DNA of 18,044 nucleotides from CAWEHT01 sp963808455 (GCA_963808455.1 CAWEHT010000069.1:1-18044), one strand, 5' to 3'; counted from the first letter of the stretch, positions 7,221 through 16,401 are shown. Notes: a model not told the origin generated them from the sequence alone. Numbers and translations are program-made.

Positions 7221-9114
7221 TCAAGACTCCAACAGCGGAGCCAGACCAAGCTGTTGGATGCGCTCCGGCTGCGGCATTCCGCTCACCGCATCCCAGCCCA
7301 TCAGCTCGTAGAAGCGGTGAATGGCCCAGCTCAGTTTCTCTGAAGTGATCTCCGACCCGGCCAGCGGACCGTCGTCAAACGCCTTCATTACCCGGCGTGG
7401 AAGGCGATCATCCGCGGCCGTGAACCCTTCCCGGTAGTTGAACAGCCTGCTCAACGTCTGAGCACGCTCACCCACCGCCAGGACATCACGCACACCATAC
7501 TCAACCCCGGTCGCTGCGCTCAGAACCTCAGCCATCTGCTCGTAGTTGTAAGGATAGAACATGCAGACGACGGCGGAATCTTGGAAATGCGCGAAGTTGA
7601 CCTCGTGGTAGAAGACGTTCAGCTTCTCTTCGCTCAATTCCCTGGGAGACAACGGATCGGCCTTGTAGACGCTGCCCACACGGAGCAACTTGGAATCCGG
7701 GCTGGTGTAGTCCAGGTCGTCCATATTCATCATGTGGTCGGCGCCCACCGGTGCCACGGCGTAGCCCATGCCCAGGACCGCCTTGAGGCGCGGCTCGTGC
7801 ATGGGCAATTCCTGGCCCTTGACGTGGAGCGCGAATTCCTCCGCGCCGTGGCCGATCCTGGCTGCCAGTTTCGCCACCCCTTCAGCCATCAGGGCACCAA
7901 AGCCTTCACGGTGCGCGATGAGCTCGATGCCCTGTAGCATCGCTTCGGCATCGCCCCAGTGGCTCTGGTAACCGCCGGTCATCTCGGGTGTGAGCAACCC
8001 ACGCTCGAAGCATTCCGAAACGAAGGCGATCACTCCGCCGGAAGACATCGTATCGATGCCATAGGCCGCGCAGCGTTCGTTAGCCTTGGCCACGGCCAGC
8101 AAGTTGTCGACGCCGCAGTTCGAACCCAGCGCCGCCAGTGTTTCGTACTCGGGTCCACCATAAGCCGGGTCCAGGCTGTATTGCCCGTTCGGGTCCTCGC
8201 GGGCGACGACTTGTTTGCACTTGATCGGGCAGACGTGGCAGGTATCGCGCTCTTTCAAGATAGTCTGATGCATGAGTTGCCCGCTGATGCCCTGCCGATT
8301 TTCGAAGAGTGGATCCTGAAACGCACGGCGTGGGCAAGCCGCCAGCCTTGCCCAGATTCATGATGCCGCTGACGGTCCCCATCCTCACGGCCCAGCCCAC
8401 TTCTTCCTTGTAGTGTTCGCCGAGCCACTTGGATACGGCCGTGACAGGTTGGCGATCGGCCGGCTTGGGCGCCCGCGTGCCTCGCACTGCCACCGCCTTC
8501 AGGTTCTTACTGCCCATCAGGGCGCCGAGGCCTGTTCGCCCGGCAGCCCGGTTGATGTCATTCATAACGGCAGCGAAGCGTACCCGGTTCTCCCCGGCGA
8601 TGCCGATCTCCGCGACCTTCACCCGGTCATCGCCCAGCTCTTCACGGAGTTGCGCCTGTACTTCGGCGGTTTCGCGGCCCCACAGGTGCGTGGCGGCGCG
8701 GATCTCAATAGTGCCGTCCTTGACCCACAGATAGACTGGCTCGTCGGCCCGACCATGAACCACCAGGGCATCGAAGCCAGCCATCTTCAGCTCATTGCCC
8801 CACCAGCCGCCGGCCTCGCTGCTGCCCAACGCGCCGGTCAACGGCGATTTGCCGGCAACTCCGTGCCGCCCGGTGCCCGGAAGATTGGTGCCCTGAAGAA
8901 TCCCTGGAGCGAAGATCAACAGGTTGTCGGGGCTCAGGGCATCGACGCCGGCCGGCAAGTCACGCAGCAGCAGGTAAGCTGCCAGTGCCCGCCCGCCCAC
9001 GAGCAGGCGCAAGATCTCGGGATCAAGCATCTCTACGTCAACCCTCCGTCGGGTCAGGTCAACGTGGGCTAGCTTCCCCCAGGTTGCACCCAGTGCCTCG
9101 CTACCTGCTGCCAT
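7221..9114 (-). CDS. Aldehyde:ferredoxin oxidoreductase family protein (tungsten/molybdopterin; frameshifted)
   Basis: Full-length AOR of about 631 residues after repair. It oxidises an aldehyde to the acid using bis-tungstopterin or molybdopterin and one [4Fe-4S] cluster, reducing ferredoxin. Visible are the N-terminal domain (WGKLAHVDLTRR, GGRALAAYLL), the pterin-binding SPLTGALGSSEAGGWWGNELK near 90-110, NRAAGRTGLGALMGSKNLKA near 188-205, and cluster cysteines in CHVCPIKC near 292-299. The frame changes near 8327-8328. Dropping one base of a CC pair gives GLPTRAFQDPLFENR, matching the conserved AOR GLPTRNFQ region. The start ATG at 9114 has GGAGG nine bases upstream; the longer open frame to 9312 is shadow sequence within the methyltransferase gene. 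It lies 37 bases after the MttB-family gene. The true aldehyde is unknown. Confidence 0.88.
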
Positions 9115-9151
9115 TGTTTGTGCCCTCCGCCATTCGAGTTCCGACGCGCGC

Positions 9152-10621
9152 CTATGCCGGCGGCATTGATACCAGGCCGAATCGAGCCTCGGCATCCATG
9201 ACGATCTGGCGCACACGCGCCGACGTCTCGGGCGGCAGTGCCGGCGGCGCATGCGTCTCCAGCATCTCTGCAACCTTCTCATTGAGGCGGTCGGCCATGG
9301 TCTTCTTGCCATTCGCCACCCAGGAATCGTAATTGCGGCGATCCAGGAAGCGTGGATACCAGACCTCGCGGAAATGCTGCAGCGTGTGTTCGTCGGAAAT
9401 GAAGTTGCCGTCGGGCCCTACCCTGCGGATGGCATCCAACGCCAACTGCTCGTCGTCGATTTGCACGCCACCCATGATGCACTTCACCATGCTGATGGCC
9501 TCGTCCATGGCCAGCACCATGGCGAAGGAGCCGGTCAACCCGCTCTCGAGGAAGCCCACGTCGTGCACCAGGTTGGCGCCGCACAATGCTTGCATCACGA
9601 GGGAGAGGGTGCCTTCGATCATCGCCTGCTGGTCCATGACCTTAGAATCACTGGCGCCCGCGCTGCTGAAGCGCGGCTTGCGATACCTATGCGCCATCTC
9701 GGCCAGCGCCGCTCCGGTCACCTGCAGCTCAGGGGCCCCATAAGAGGCCACCGAAGTGTGCATGTCGAGCGGCAGAGCTCCGCCGCCGAGGATCACAGGC
9801 GCGCCCTCACGCTTCAGCTGGACGATCAGCAAACCTGTGAGGCTCTCCGCATTGGCCAGGATCAGGCAACCGGCCGTCGTCACCGGCGCCGTGGCACCAC
9901 GCAGCATGCCAGGGGCGTAGATCATGGGAAGACGATGCTCGGCGCAGAAGAGCAGCTTCTCCATCGACTCCTTGGCATGCTTGAGCGGTGTGATAGGCTC
10001 GCCATAGAGGATCAGGAAGGGATTTTGCTGCAGTTCTTCCATGCCGCCCGCCACGGCCGCGGCCATGCCGGCGATATCCTGGAGCCCGGCCAGATCGTGC
10101 GCCGTGTAGACGATCGGCTTGGCCGTGTTCGACAGCATGGCCTCGAACTGGTGCCTGTCCGATGTCTCCACAGGGCAGTCAGAAACCAGGCCCATCGACA
10201 TGACGAAGTCGATGTTCGGCAGCGCGTCGCACAGGCGGGCGGCCATAGCCACGTCCGCCTTGACAAACGGCCTGCGCTGGCCCGTGCGGTAGTCGAGGAT
10301 ATTTGGACAGTCGGAACCGGTGCCGTAGTAAGTCCGGTTGCCTTCCAGGAGCATAGCCGGTGATCCATCACGCTTGCAGATGCGAACGCGCGGCGGTGCC
10401 GTCCGGATCGCCCATTCGATCAAGTGAGAGGGAACGCGCACCAGGTTGCCGTCGGTGACGTGTGCGCCGGCCTTTTTCAGCAAGGCCAGCGCTTCTTCAC
10501 AGAACACCCGTGAGCCTGTCTGCTCGAGGATATCGAGGCTGGCCAGGTGAAGCTCCTCCTTCTGGCTCTCGGCCAGAAGGGCAAAGCCTGGCGTTCCCTG
10601 TATGGCATAGCTGCTTCTCAT
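9152..10621 (-). CDS. Trimethylamine methyltransferase (MttB) superfamily protein, non-pyrrolysine
   Basis: Intact protein of 489 residues with the MttB-family TIM-barrel pattern: SLDILEQTGSRVFCEEAL near the N-terminus, YYGTGSDCPNILD near 98-110, ASYGAPELQ near 292-300, GASDSKVMDQQA at 322-333, and GANLVHDVGFLESGLTGS near 348-364. Archaeal MttB reads an in-frame amber codon as pyrrolysine; no amber codon interrupts this ORF, so it belongs with the non-Pyl members such as the glycine betaine methyltransferase MtgB. Such enzymes transfer a methyl group from a quaternary amine or other N-methyl compound to a cognate corrinoid protein. No corrinoid protein or activator is in the window. It is the first gene behind the promoter/operator at 10664-10706. 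The ATG at 10621 is preceded by a GGGGGTG ribosome site. Substrate unknown. Confidence 0.88.
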   Translation of the reverse strand: MRSSYAIQGTPGFALLAESQKEELHLASLDILEQTGSRVFCEEALALLKKAGAHVTDGNLVRVPSHLIEWAIRTAPPRVRICKRDGSPAMLLEGNRTYYGTGSDCPNILDYRTGQRRPFVKADVAMAARLCDALPNIDFVMSMGLVSDCPVETSDRHQFEAMLSNTAKPIVYTAHDLAGLQDIAGMAAAVAGGMEELQQNPFLILYGEPITPLKHAKESMEKLLFCAEHRLPMIYAPGMLRGATAPVTTAGCLILANAESLTGLLIVQLKREGAPVILGGGALPLDMHTSVASYGAPELQVTGAALAEMAHRYRKPRFSSAGASDSKVMDQQAMIEGTLSLVMQALCGANLVHDVGFLESGLTGSFAMVLAMDEAISMVKCIMGGVQIDDEQLALDAIRRVGPDGNFISDEHTLQHFREVWYPRFLDRRNYDSWVANGKKTMADRLNEKVAEMLETHAPPALPPETSARVRQIVMDAEARFGLVSMPPA

Positions 10622-10663
10622 GACACCCCCAGTAGGAACATGAGGTTGGTTGGGACGCGGAAT

Positions 10664-10687
10664 TGGTATGATGATATGATTATACCA
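10664..10687. promoter_or_regulatory. Probable operator palindrome overlapping the -10 box
   Basis: The site has perfect 6-base ends TGGTAT (10664-10669) and ATACCA (10682-10687) around a partly symmetric AT-rich core. By eye, 20 of 24 positions agree with the reverse complement. It covers the -10 box and the spacer edge of the promoter, so a bound repressor would block initiation. TGGT...ACCA ends resemble operators of GntR/FadR-type regulators, although those are usually shorter. No regulator gene lies in the window. Confidence 0.6.
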
Positions 10688-10706
10688 CCATTCTTCGCCC
10701 TGTCAA
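10679..10706 (-). promoter_or_regulatory. Near-consensus sigma-70 promoter for the methyltransferase operon
   Basis: On the minus strand TTGACA (10706-10701) and TATAAT (10684-10679) both match the consensus in all six positions, with a 16-base spacer (10700-10685). A start site near 10672 would leave a leader of about 50 bases before the methyltransferase ATG at 10621. The block is AT-rich in otherwise GC-rich DNA. The -35 box begins five bases after the stop of the upstream amidohydrolase gene, and no terminator is visible there. It may be an internal promoter dividing a long transcription unit. Confidence 0.8.
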
Positions 10707-10710
10707 GCGC

Positions 10711-11947
10711 TCACAGAGTGTTCTTGAACACCTGCCCGGCTTTCATGATCATCTGGAGCCTTTGCCTGTCCTGGAGCACTCGGATATCCGCCAACGGATC
10801 GCCGTCCACCAACAACAGGTCCGCCAGCTTGCCCTGGGTCACCGTGCCCAGACGATCTTCCTCGCCCAGCAGGCGTGCCGCGGATCCGGTCGCGGCCACG
10901 ATGGCATCCATTGGGGAAAAACCAATATTGACCATTAACTCCAGCTCGTAGAGGTTGTCGCCCTGGTCCCAGCCGAAAGCGTCGGAGCCCATCGCGATCC
11001 TGACCCCCGCTTCGGCTGCACGACTGATACTCCTGGCATGGTCGACGATGAGATCCTTGGCCATTCGCACCGACTGCTCGTGGATGCCGGCCTTGGGATC
11101 GCGCTTGATCACCTTCAGGATGCCGTAGTTGCTGTTCAGCGTGGGCACCAGGAAAACATCTCTCTCTACCATGAGCTTGACGTCGTCATCGTTCAGGTAG
11201 AACCCGTGCTCGATAGTATTGATGCCGCCGAGCACCGAGTTTCGCAGCCCAGGCCCCCCTTCGCAGTGAGTCATGGTGCGCTTACCCGCAGCATTGGCCT
11301 CGTAGACGACGGCCTTGATCTCCTCCATCGTGAATTGGGGCGCCGGCAATTTGCCTGGGTGTGTGTAGACGCTCCCCGTCGTGCACATCTTGATGACATC
11401 GGCGCCCTCAGAGCGGAGCTCGCGTCGCCTGCCGCAAGTTCTCCACGCCGCCGCAGAACAGGCGCACACTCCCGGCGATGTTGCTCAGGTCCAACTTCGC
11501 GCCGGAGGTCAGTGGGAGGTCAAACAGCCCGCCGGTCTGGGTCAGGGGCACGATCGTGATGAACAAGCGGGGCCCCGGGACCAGGCCCTGATCGACAGCC
11601 ATCTTGATGCCCGCATCACAGCCGCCGGCATCGCGTACGGTCGTCACACCGCCCTCGAGGGTGGTGCGCAGGTTCTTGATGGTCTTCAGCACGGTCAGGG
11701 AGGCGGGCGTCGTAATCCGCTTTTCGAGATTGTATTCGTGTGCAATCATGTGCGTGTGGCAGTCGATCAAGCCCGGCAGCAGCGTCTTGCCCTTGGCTTC
11801 GATCACTTGAGCATCCGGACCACAGGCCAGGGTAGACGTCGTGCCCACTGCTGCAATGGAATCGCCTTCGACAACCACTGCGCTGTCAGTTACAAGACCC
11901 TTGCCGGTGCCGTCGATCAATGTTGCGCCACGGATTATGATAGACAT
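10711..11947 (-). CDS. Metal-dependent amidohydrolase, prolidase/imidazolonepropionase-like (frameshifted)
   Basis: Amidohydrolase-superfamily enzyme of about 412 residues after repair. The N-terminal beta-sandwich (MSIIIRGATLIDGTGKGL) leads to LLPGLIDCHTHM with metal ligands His64 and His66. Then come EGADVIKMCTTG (probable bridging Lys), TMTHCEGG, NTIEHGFYL, IAMGSDAFGWD (catalytic Asp), and a C-terminal GKLADLLLVDGDPL segment that completes the sandwich. The frame breaks at 11421-11424. Restoring two bases in a CGCG repeat gives LRQATRELRSEGADVIK, which aligns with the family without gaps. The ATG at 11947 follows GAGGAG with a 6-base space. Family members hydrolyse cyclic or linear amide bonds, such as imidazolonepropionate or Xaa-Pro dipeptides. 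In this cluster a ureide, hydantoin-like or amide substrate is plausible but only inferred. Confidence 0.82.
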
Positions 11948-11966
11948 GTCTTTCTCCTCGAGATAA

Positions 11967-12782
11967 TTATGCCTGGAGGAGTCCGCTGATGGTCGTCACT
12001 TCCTGGCCGAGTTCTCTGAGAGCGGCGACAAACGGCACGATACCCACGCTGTCTCCGGCGTTGTGGCCAACCACGACCACGGCGCCGCGGTCTTCCTGCC
12101 GCAGCCGGCCCAGGTCACGCTGGTCGATGCGCAGGAGCACGATCGTGCCGGTACCATGCGAGAAGTAGGCCGACAGCATCGCATAGTTGGGTATGTCCAG
12201 CGCTCCGTGCGCCACGACCACTCTGCCGGCCGGCCGGGTACCGGTGCCGCAGGCGATGAATGGCGGCAAGGCGGCAAGGCGCACTTCATCGAAGTCGGTG
12301 AGCGCCGCCAGGACATCACTTACCGTCGCCTTCGAGTCGCCTGTCGCCAGCTCGTCCATCTTGGCCTGCATACGTTGCCGGCCGAGCTCGTCCAGGGGCG
12401 TATGGATATTCATGAACGGCATCCCGATCAGGCGGGCTACAGAAACCGTGTGCTCGAAGTTGCGCGTGGGCGCGCAGTTGCATGCCCTCAACTTCGTCCG
12501 CCATGCTGGCCTCGGCCAGTGCCCGCGGCACACCGGCCGCTTCCATCAGCCCGACGTGTCGCAGATAGCACTGCCAGGCACCCAGCGTGGCCTCAGGCGG
12601 GTGATGCGCGATCACCAGGTCGAAACCGCGCTGCTGGGCGATCTGCAGCTCAGCCGTCGTGATGTCCAGGCCAAGAGGATCCGCCGGATGTCTTTGCCCG
12701 GCAGCCAGATGCCGCTATCTGTAGGGATTTCCTTCAACCCTGACATCTGCAGGGCCAGGTCCATAATGCGCTCGGTATCCAC
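11967..12782 (-). CDS. NIF3-like (NGG1p-interacting factor 3 type) putative metal-binding protein (two frameshifts)
   Basis: About 271 residues after repair. The N-terminal half has GKDIRRILLGLDITTAELQ followed by GFDLVIAHHPPEA, like the strand and metal-binding His pair of NIF3/DUF34 proteins. The C-terminus has VVVVGHNAGDSVGIVPF, resembling the second metal-ligand segment. GTG at 12782 follows GGAGGTAG. Two compensating indels are inferred. A missing G at 12671-12672 turns LLAWTS into LLGLDIT. An extra base near 12462-12467 turns LRAHAQLRAH into LRAHRNFEHTVSVARLIGM. NIF3 proteins bind two metals, and their reactions are poorly defined. Its place between two amidohydrolases hints at a metal-dependent hydrolytic or salvage step. 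The central region is divergent, so the family call is moderate. Confidence 0.6.
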
Positions 12783-12805
12783 GCTCTACCTCCGGACGCT
12801 GTGGC

Positions 12806-13630
12806 TCAGTCGATGCCCAGCATCGCCAACGAATTACAATTGATAATGTCCTCGATGACCTGCTCGGGCACAGTTGGCAGGCCTGTCCCCCAAACCAGCT
12901 TGTTGATCTGCCTGAGGGCCGCTGCCGTGTAAATCGCTGTGAGCGCAGGGTAGTCGGACCCGAGGAGAATCTTATCCTGCACACCGTACTCCAGTGCAGC
13001 GACCAAGGCGTTGTAAAGGTACCAGGGCCGTGTTGCCAGAACCGATACGTCCGTGTAAAGGTTACGATGCTTGTGCAGCATGGCCACGACTTCGCCGGAC
13101 CAGGGATAGCCAAAGTGGGCGATGACCATCTTGATGCGCGGGAAGGCACGGGCGACCTTGTCCAGTCGATGCGGCAGAGCCTCTTCCAAGGGGCCGTCGG
13201 GCGCCAGAAACGAGGCCCCCTGATGCCACATGATCGGCAGGCCCGCATCCTGAATCCAGGCGTACACGGGCCAGACACGTGGGTCATCGGCGGCAAAGTG
13301 CTGGTAGATCGGCGCCAGCTTCACTCCCCGCATACCCAACTCACGGACCGCCATCTCCAGTTGGGGAATGGCGTTCCCGCTGGTAGGGTCAGCACTGGCA
13401 AAGCCAACCAGGCGCGCCGGGTCTTGCCGCACGATCGCAGCCACAAACTCGTTGCTCACTTCGATGCCACTTGCCGGTGCCCAGAGCGCCAGCACGACAG
13501 CCCGGTTGACGTCGCGCACCGCCTCCCAGAATGGCCCTAACACGGCGTCCGGGATCTCACCGGACCCGCGGAAGTGATGGTAGACGGATCGGTCGGTGAG
13601 GCTACACGGGTGAGTGTGGATGTCGATCAC
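12806..13630 (-). CDS. Amidohydrolase_2 family metal-dependent hydrolase
   Basis: Intact TIM-barrel hydrolase of 274 residues. MIDIHTHP at the N-terminus supplies the paired His ligands, GMRGVKLAPIYQHF and GLPIMWHQG give the mid-barrel His, IAHFGYPWSGE gives the next His, and ILLGSDYPA carries the catalytic Asp. This order is typical of the amidohydrolase-related family (PF04909), which includes decarboxylases such as aminocarboxymuconate-semialdehyde decarboxylase, lactonases and amidohydrolases. GTG at 13630 overlaps the preceding AllG stop by four bases (GTGA), so the two are probably translationally coupled. That links this hydrolase with the carbamoyltransferase-like module. Substrate unknown; amide hydrolysis or decarboxylation of a ureide breakdown product would fit. 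Confidence 0.85.
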   Translation of the reverse strand: MIDIHTHPCSLTDRSVYHHFRGSGEIPDAVLGPFWEAVRDVNRAVVLALWAPASGIEVSNEFVAAIVRQDPARLVGFASADPTSGNAIPQLEMAVRELGMRGVKLAPIYQHFAADDPRVWPVYAWIQDAGLPIMWHQGASFLAPDGPLEEALPHRLDKVARAFPRIKMVIAHFGYPWSGEVVAMLHKHRNLYTDVSVLATRPWYLYNALVAALEYGVQDKILLGSDYPALTAIYTAAALRQINKLVWGTGLPTVPEQVIEDIINCNSLAMLGID

Positions 13631-14921
13631 GCAGGGGTAGCCTTCCGGGGGCCCGTCCCGCCGGCGGGTCCCTGGCTGAATGCTTCCATAGCCTTCTCGA
13701 AGCAGGCCAGCGGCGCGCGGGCCTGCCCCGCCCCGATCACCCCGCCTGCCTTGTGGGCAATGGCCGTATCGAGGATGGGCGTGATTCCGCTCTCCACCAC
13801 TTTGCGAGCGTCGATACCGATCGGGGCCCCTTCGAAGTCCAGGTTCGGCAGCTGGTAGTCACGATTTGTACCGGCGCTGATCCCCCGCATCTCCCGCGTC
13901 AGCTCGAGCGCACGCCGGAACGAGCCGCCCACGAACTGCTGCAGGGCGGGCGCCGAAGCCTGCACCATACCACCCAGGCCCACGGTCTCCATGATGGCAC
14001 TGTCACCCATGTCCAGGGCGGCATCTTGCGGCCCCCATTCCGAGGAGAAGTACAGCCCTTGCACCGGATTGGCCGGCGCGGTGAACCAGGCCTCCCCCAG
14101 CGCGCTCGATCTTGATGCCGAAGTCGGTCCCGTTGCGTGCCATCGCTGTCACGATCGTGCAGTAGGGGATGCCTTTGGCCGGCTCGACCGTGGCCTTTGC
14201 GGCGGCCATGCCGAGTGTCAGACAAAACTGCTCGGCGCGGGCCAGGTAGTCGATGCTGTCGTGCAGCATTTGCCGCCCGATCCCTGCCCGCAGCAGATAG
14301 GGTGCCATTTCGCGCATGAGCAGGGCGCTGCCTGCCACGTTGCGGTTGTGGCACTCGTCGCCCATTTGCAGCGCCTTGGCCAGGAGGCTCTTGACGTCCA
14401 AACCCCCACGCAGGCGAATGGCCGCCTGCAGCGCGGGCCCCAGCCCTTGCTCCAGGTAGCACCACTGCTTCACCGCAGCCGTTGAATAGTCTTCCGACCG
14501 CCAGGTCTGCATGTCCGGGCCCTGGAAAAGCTGCGAGTAGCCGTCGTTGCCAAAACACTCGTTCCACACCTGCACGAGAGGCATCGAGGCAGTCGTGATG
14601 CCCGCCATGCCGCCCACTGTTCCGTAGTCGTGGCAAGGCGCAAGGATGACCTCGCCTTCCTCTACCATACGAGCCGCCTCATCCCGAGCATCCGCCAACC
14701 GTTCGTACAGGATGCCGTTGACGACCCCATTCCGCTGCGCTTCGCACATGCGGTCCCAGGCGATGGGCGGGCCCGCATGCAAGATGGTGTTCTTGGTCAT
14801 GCCCGGCAGCACATCGATGGCTTGCCGCACATCGGTCCATACCGGCTGGCTGGCCAACAAAATCCCCAGGGCTTTCTGATTGGCCTCGTTCGACCGCGGC
14901 TTGCAGTGCATTCGGTTCCAT
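13627..14921 (-). CDS. allG: AllG-like DUF1116 protein, copy 1 (two frameshifts)
   Basis: About 430 residues after repair. It is clearly paralogous to the next gene upstream: shared blocks include QPVW-DVR-AI-V-PGMT near the N-terminus, GLDVKSLLAKALQMGDECHNRN, MAAAKATVEPAKGIPY and YQLPNLDFEGAPIGID. DUF1116 proteins (YlbE/AllG) are a component of oxamate carbamoyltransferase in E. coli allantoin fermentation. Two single-base insertions are inferred from alignment to the paralogue. An extra G at 14884-14885 hides the start MEPNALQAAVERANQKALG (ATG 14921). A five-base G run at 14094-14098 should be four, restoring IKIERAGEAWFTAPANPVQ. The C-terminus carries about 11 extra residues ending in KATPA. 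Having two copies suggests a hetero-oligomer or two substrates. ATG at 14926 would be used if the first shift were real. Confidence 0.82.
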
Positions 14922-14941
14922 TTCATACCCCAGAAACATGG

Positions 14942-16201
14942 CTAGGCCTGAGCGTATCTGGCGACGAAAGCTCTGAGCGCTTTTTCGAAGCATTCCTTGG
15001 GCGCTCGCACCTGCCCTGCCCCGATCAACCCGGCCTCCTTACTCGTGATCCCGGTGTCCAGGATCGGCAGGATCCCGGTCTGCACCACTTTTCGAATGTC
15101 GATGCCGACCGGCGCGCCTTCGAAATCGAGATTGGGGAGTTGCAGCTCGCGGTTCGTGCCCACGCAGATCTCGCGGAATTCGAGGGTGTTGCGGATCGCA
15201 TCCGCCAGCGTACCCTGCACGTACTGTTGCACGGTGGGTGCCGTTGCCTGGATCAGGCCGCCAAGGCCGACGGTTTCGGTAATGCAGCTGTCACCCAGAT
15301 CAAGGGCAGCGTCTTCCGGCCCCCACTCCGAGCGGAAGTAGAGCCCATCGACCTTGCCCGCCGGTGCCGTAAACCATTCGTCACCCAGCCCACTCACCTG
15401 GATCCCGAAGTTGACACCGTTGCGCGCCATGGTAGTCACTACCGTGCTGTACGGAATATCCTTGGCGGGCTCCAGCATGGCCTTGGCAGCAGCCATCGTG
15501 ACGTGAAGAAAGAAATGATCGGCCTTGGCGAGGAAGTCCACAGCCTGAAGCAGGTCCGCCTCCTTGACCTGGCTGCGCAGCAAGTGAGGCATCAAGTCCT
15601 TGAAGAACAGGCTGCTGGCGGCGATGCTGCGGTTGTGGCATTCATCTCCCATCTGTACCGCCTTGGCGATGATGCTCTTTACGTCCAACCCGCCCATGCA
15701 CTCGATGCCGGCCCGCAGCACCGGCGCGAACACCTCGGCCAGCCAGTGTAGATGGGCACCGACCTTCTCATCGTACCAGCCCCACTTCAGGCTCTGCAGT
15801 GCTCCACTCTCGAACACATCGCAATAGGCACGATTACCATAGGTTTTGTTCTCCACGACCACGACGGGCATGGACGCGCTGGTTATCCCCGCCCCTGCCC
15901 CCACACTGTTATGGTTGTGGCAGGTGTCGATGACGATGTCGCCCTTCTCGATAAGGTGGTTCGCCTCTTCGAGGGTCTGCGCCAGACCCTCGAACAGGAC
16001 AGCACCGACAATACCGTTGCGGTGCGGCCCACACATGCGGCCCCACTCGATACGTGGGCTCGAGTGCAAGACCATATTCCTGGTCATGCCGGGCACAACC
16101 TCGATGGCTGGCCTCACATCAACCCACACCGGCTGGCCGGCCAGGATCCTACTGACTGTTTCCTGGTTCGCAGCCGCTATACTCGCTTTCAAATCGGGCA
16201 T
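14942..16201 (-). CDS. allG: AllG-like DUF1116 protein, copy 2
   Basis: Intact protein of 419 residues, starting at ATG 16201 with ACAGGAG six bases upstream. The open frame extends to 16414, but that extension is shadow sequence over the small FdrA-domain gene. Blocks typical of DUF1116 are present: RPAIEVVPGMTRNMVLHSSP, GDIVIDTCHNHNSVG, GLDVKSIIAKAVQMGDECHN, TTMARNGVNFGIQV, and NLDFEGAPVGIDIRKV near the C-terminus. AllG homologues work with FdrA and AllH as oxamate carbamoyltransferase, releasing carbamoyl phosphate from a ureido acid. Position directly after fdrA supports this. The DUF1116 identity is firm by pattern; the reaction in this organism is inferred. The stop is 20 bases before the start of copy 1, consistent with tandem duplication followed by divergence. 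Confidence 0.87.
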   Translation of the reverse strand: MPDLKASIAAANQETVSRILAGQPVWVDVRPAIEVVPGMTRNMVLHSSPRIEWGRMCGPHRNGIVGAVLFEGLAQTLEEANHLIEKGDIVIDTCHNHNSVGAGAGITSASMPVVVVENKTYGNRAYCDVFESGALQSLKWGWYDEKVGAHLHWLAEVFAPVLRAGIECMGGLDVKSIIAKAVQMGDECHNRSIAASSLFFKDLMPHLLRSQVKEADLLQAVDFLAKADHFFLHVTMAAAKAMLEPAKDIPYSTVVTTMARNGVNFGIQVSGLGDEWFTAPAGKVDGLYFRSEWGPEDAALDLGDSCITETVGLGGLIQATAPTVQQYVQGTLADAIRNTLEFREICVGTNRELQLPNLDFEGAPVGIDIRKVVQTGILPILDTGITSKEAGLIGAGQVRAPKECFEKALRAFVARYAQA

Positions 16202-16215
16202 CGTCTGCTCCTGTC

Positions 16216-16389
16216 TTAGAGTAGCTGCGCGAGGATGTCGAGCAATTCGGGATCGCCATCGGCCGGCGCCCGCCAGTCCACCTGCACAACTTCCAGCCCC
16301 TGCTGCCGCAACGCCTCGCCAAACAACTCCAGGCCGATGTTGACGGTCTTGATGTCCTGCCCAAGCAGCCTCTTGTCGTCCGTGTCCAT
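16216..16389 (-). CDS. Small FdrA C-terminal-domain protein
   Basis: A 57-residue protein with ATG at 16389 and GGAG six bases upstream. A GTG at 16401 would add four residues. It contains IKTVNIGLELFGEALRQQG, VVQVDWRAPADGDPELL and LDILAQLL. This is the segment found at the C-terminal end of longer FdrA proteins or annotated as a separate 'fdrA domain protein'. It starts 12 bases after the FdrA stop at 16402 and ends 14 bases before AllG copy 2, so it is co-transcribed and probably forms part of the same complex. Its separate coding appears genuine because both neighbouring reading frames close cleanly. Confidence 0.75.
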   Translation of the reverse strand: MDTDDKRLLGQDIKTVNIGLELFGEALRQQGLEVVQVDWRAPADGDPELLDILAQLL

Positions 16390-16401
16390 GCGCTTCTCCA
16401 C

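Noticed and set aside
9115..9312. Longer N-terminus for the aldehyde oxidoreductase
   Set aside because: The extension overlaps the 3' end of the MttB-family gene in another frame. The ATG at 9114 with GGAGG upstream starts the conserved AOR domain.
9251..10363. A 370-codon plus-strand open frame
   Set aside because: It is antisense to the intact MttB-family gene. Its composition (His/Arg/Gln-rich, no motifs) is typical of shadow frames in GC-rich coding DNA.
9152..10621. Pyrrolysine readthrough in the MttB-family gene
   Set aside because: No in-frame amber codon occurs within the ORF. The protein is full length without recoding, and a TAG appears only as the terminal stop.
14630..15751. 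A 373-codon plus-strand open frame
   Set aside because: It lies antisense across both AllG genes, shows no recognisable domain, and the minus-strand paralogues explain the sequence.
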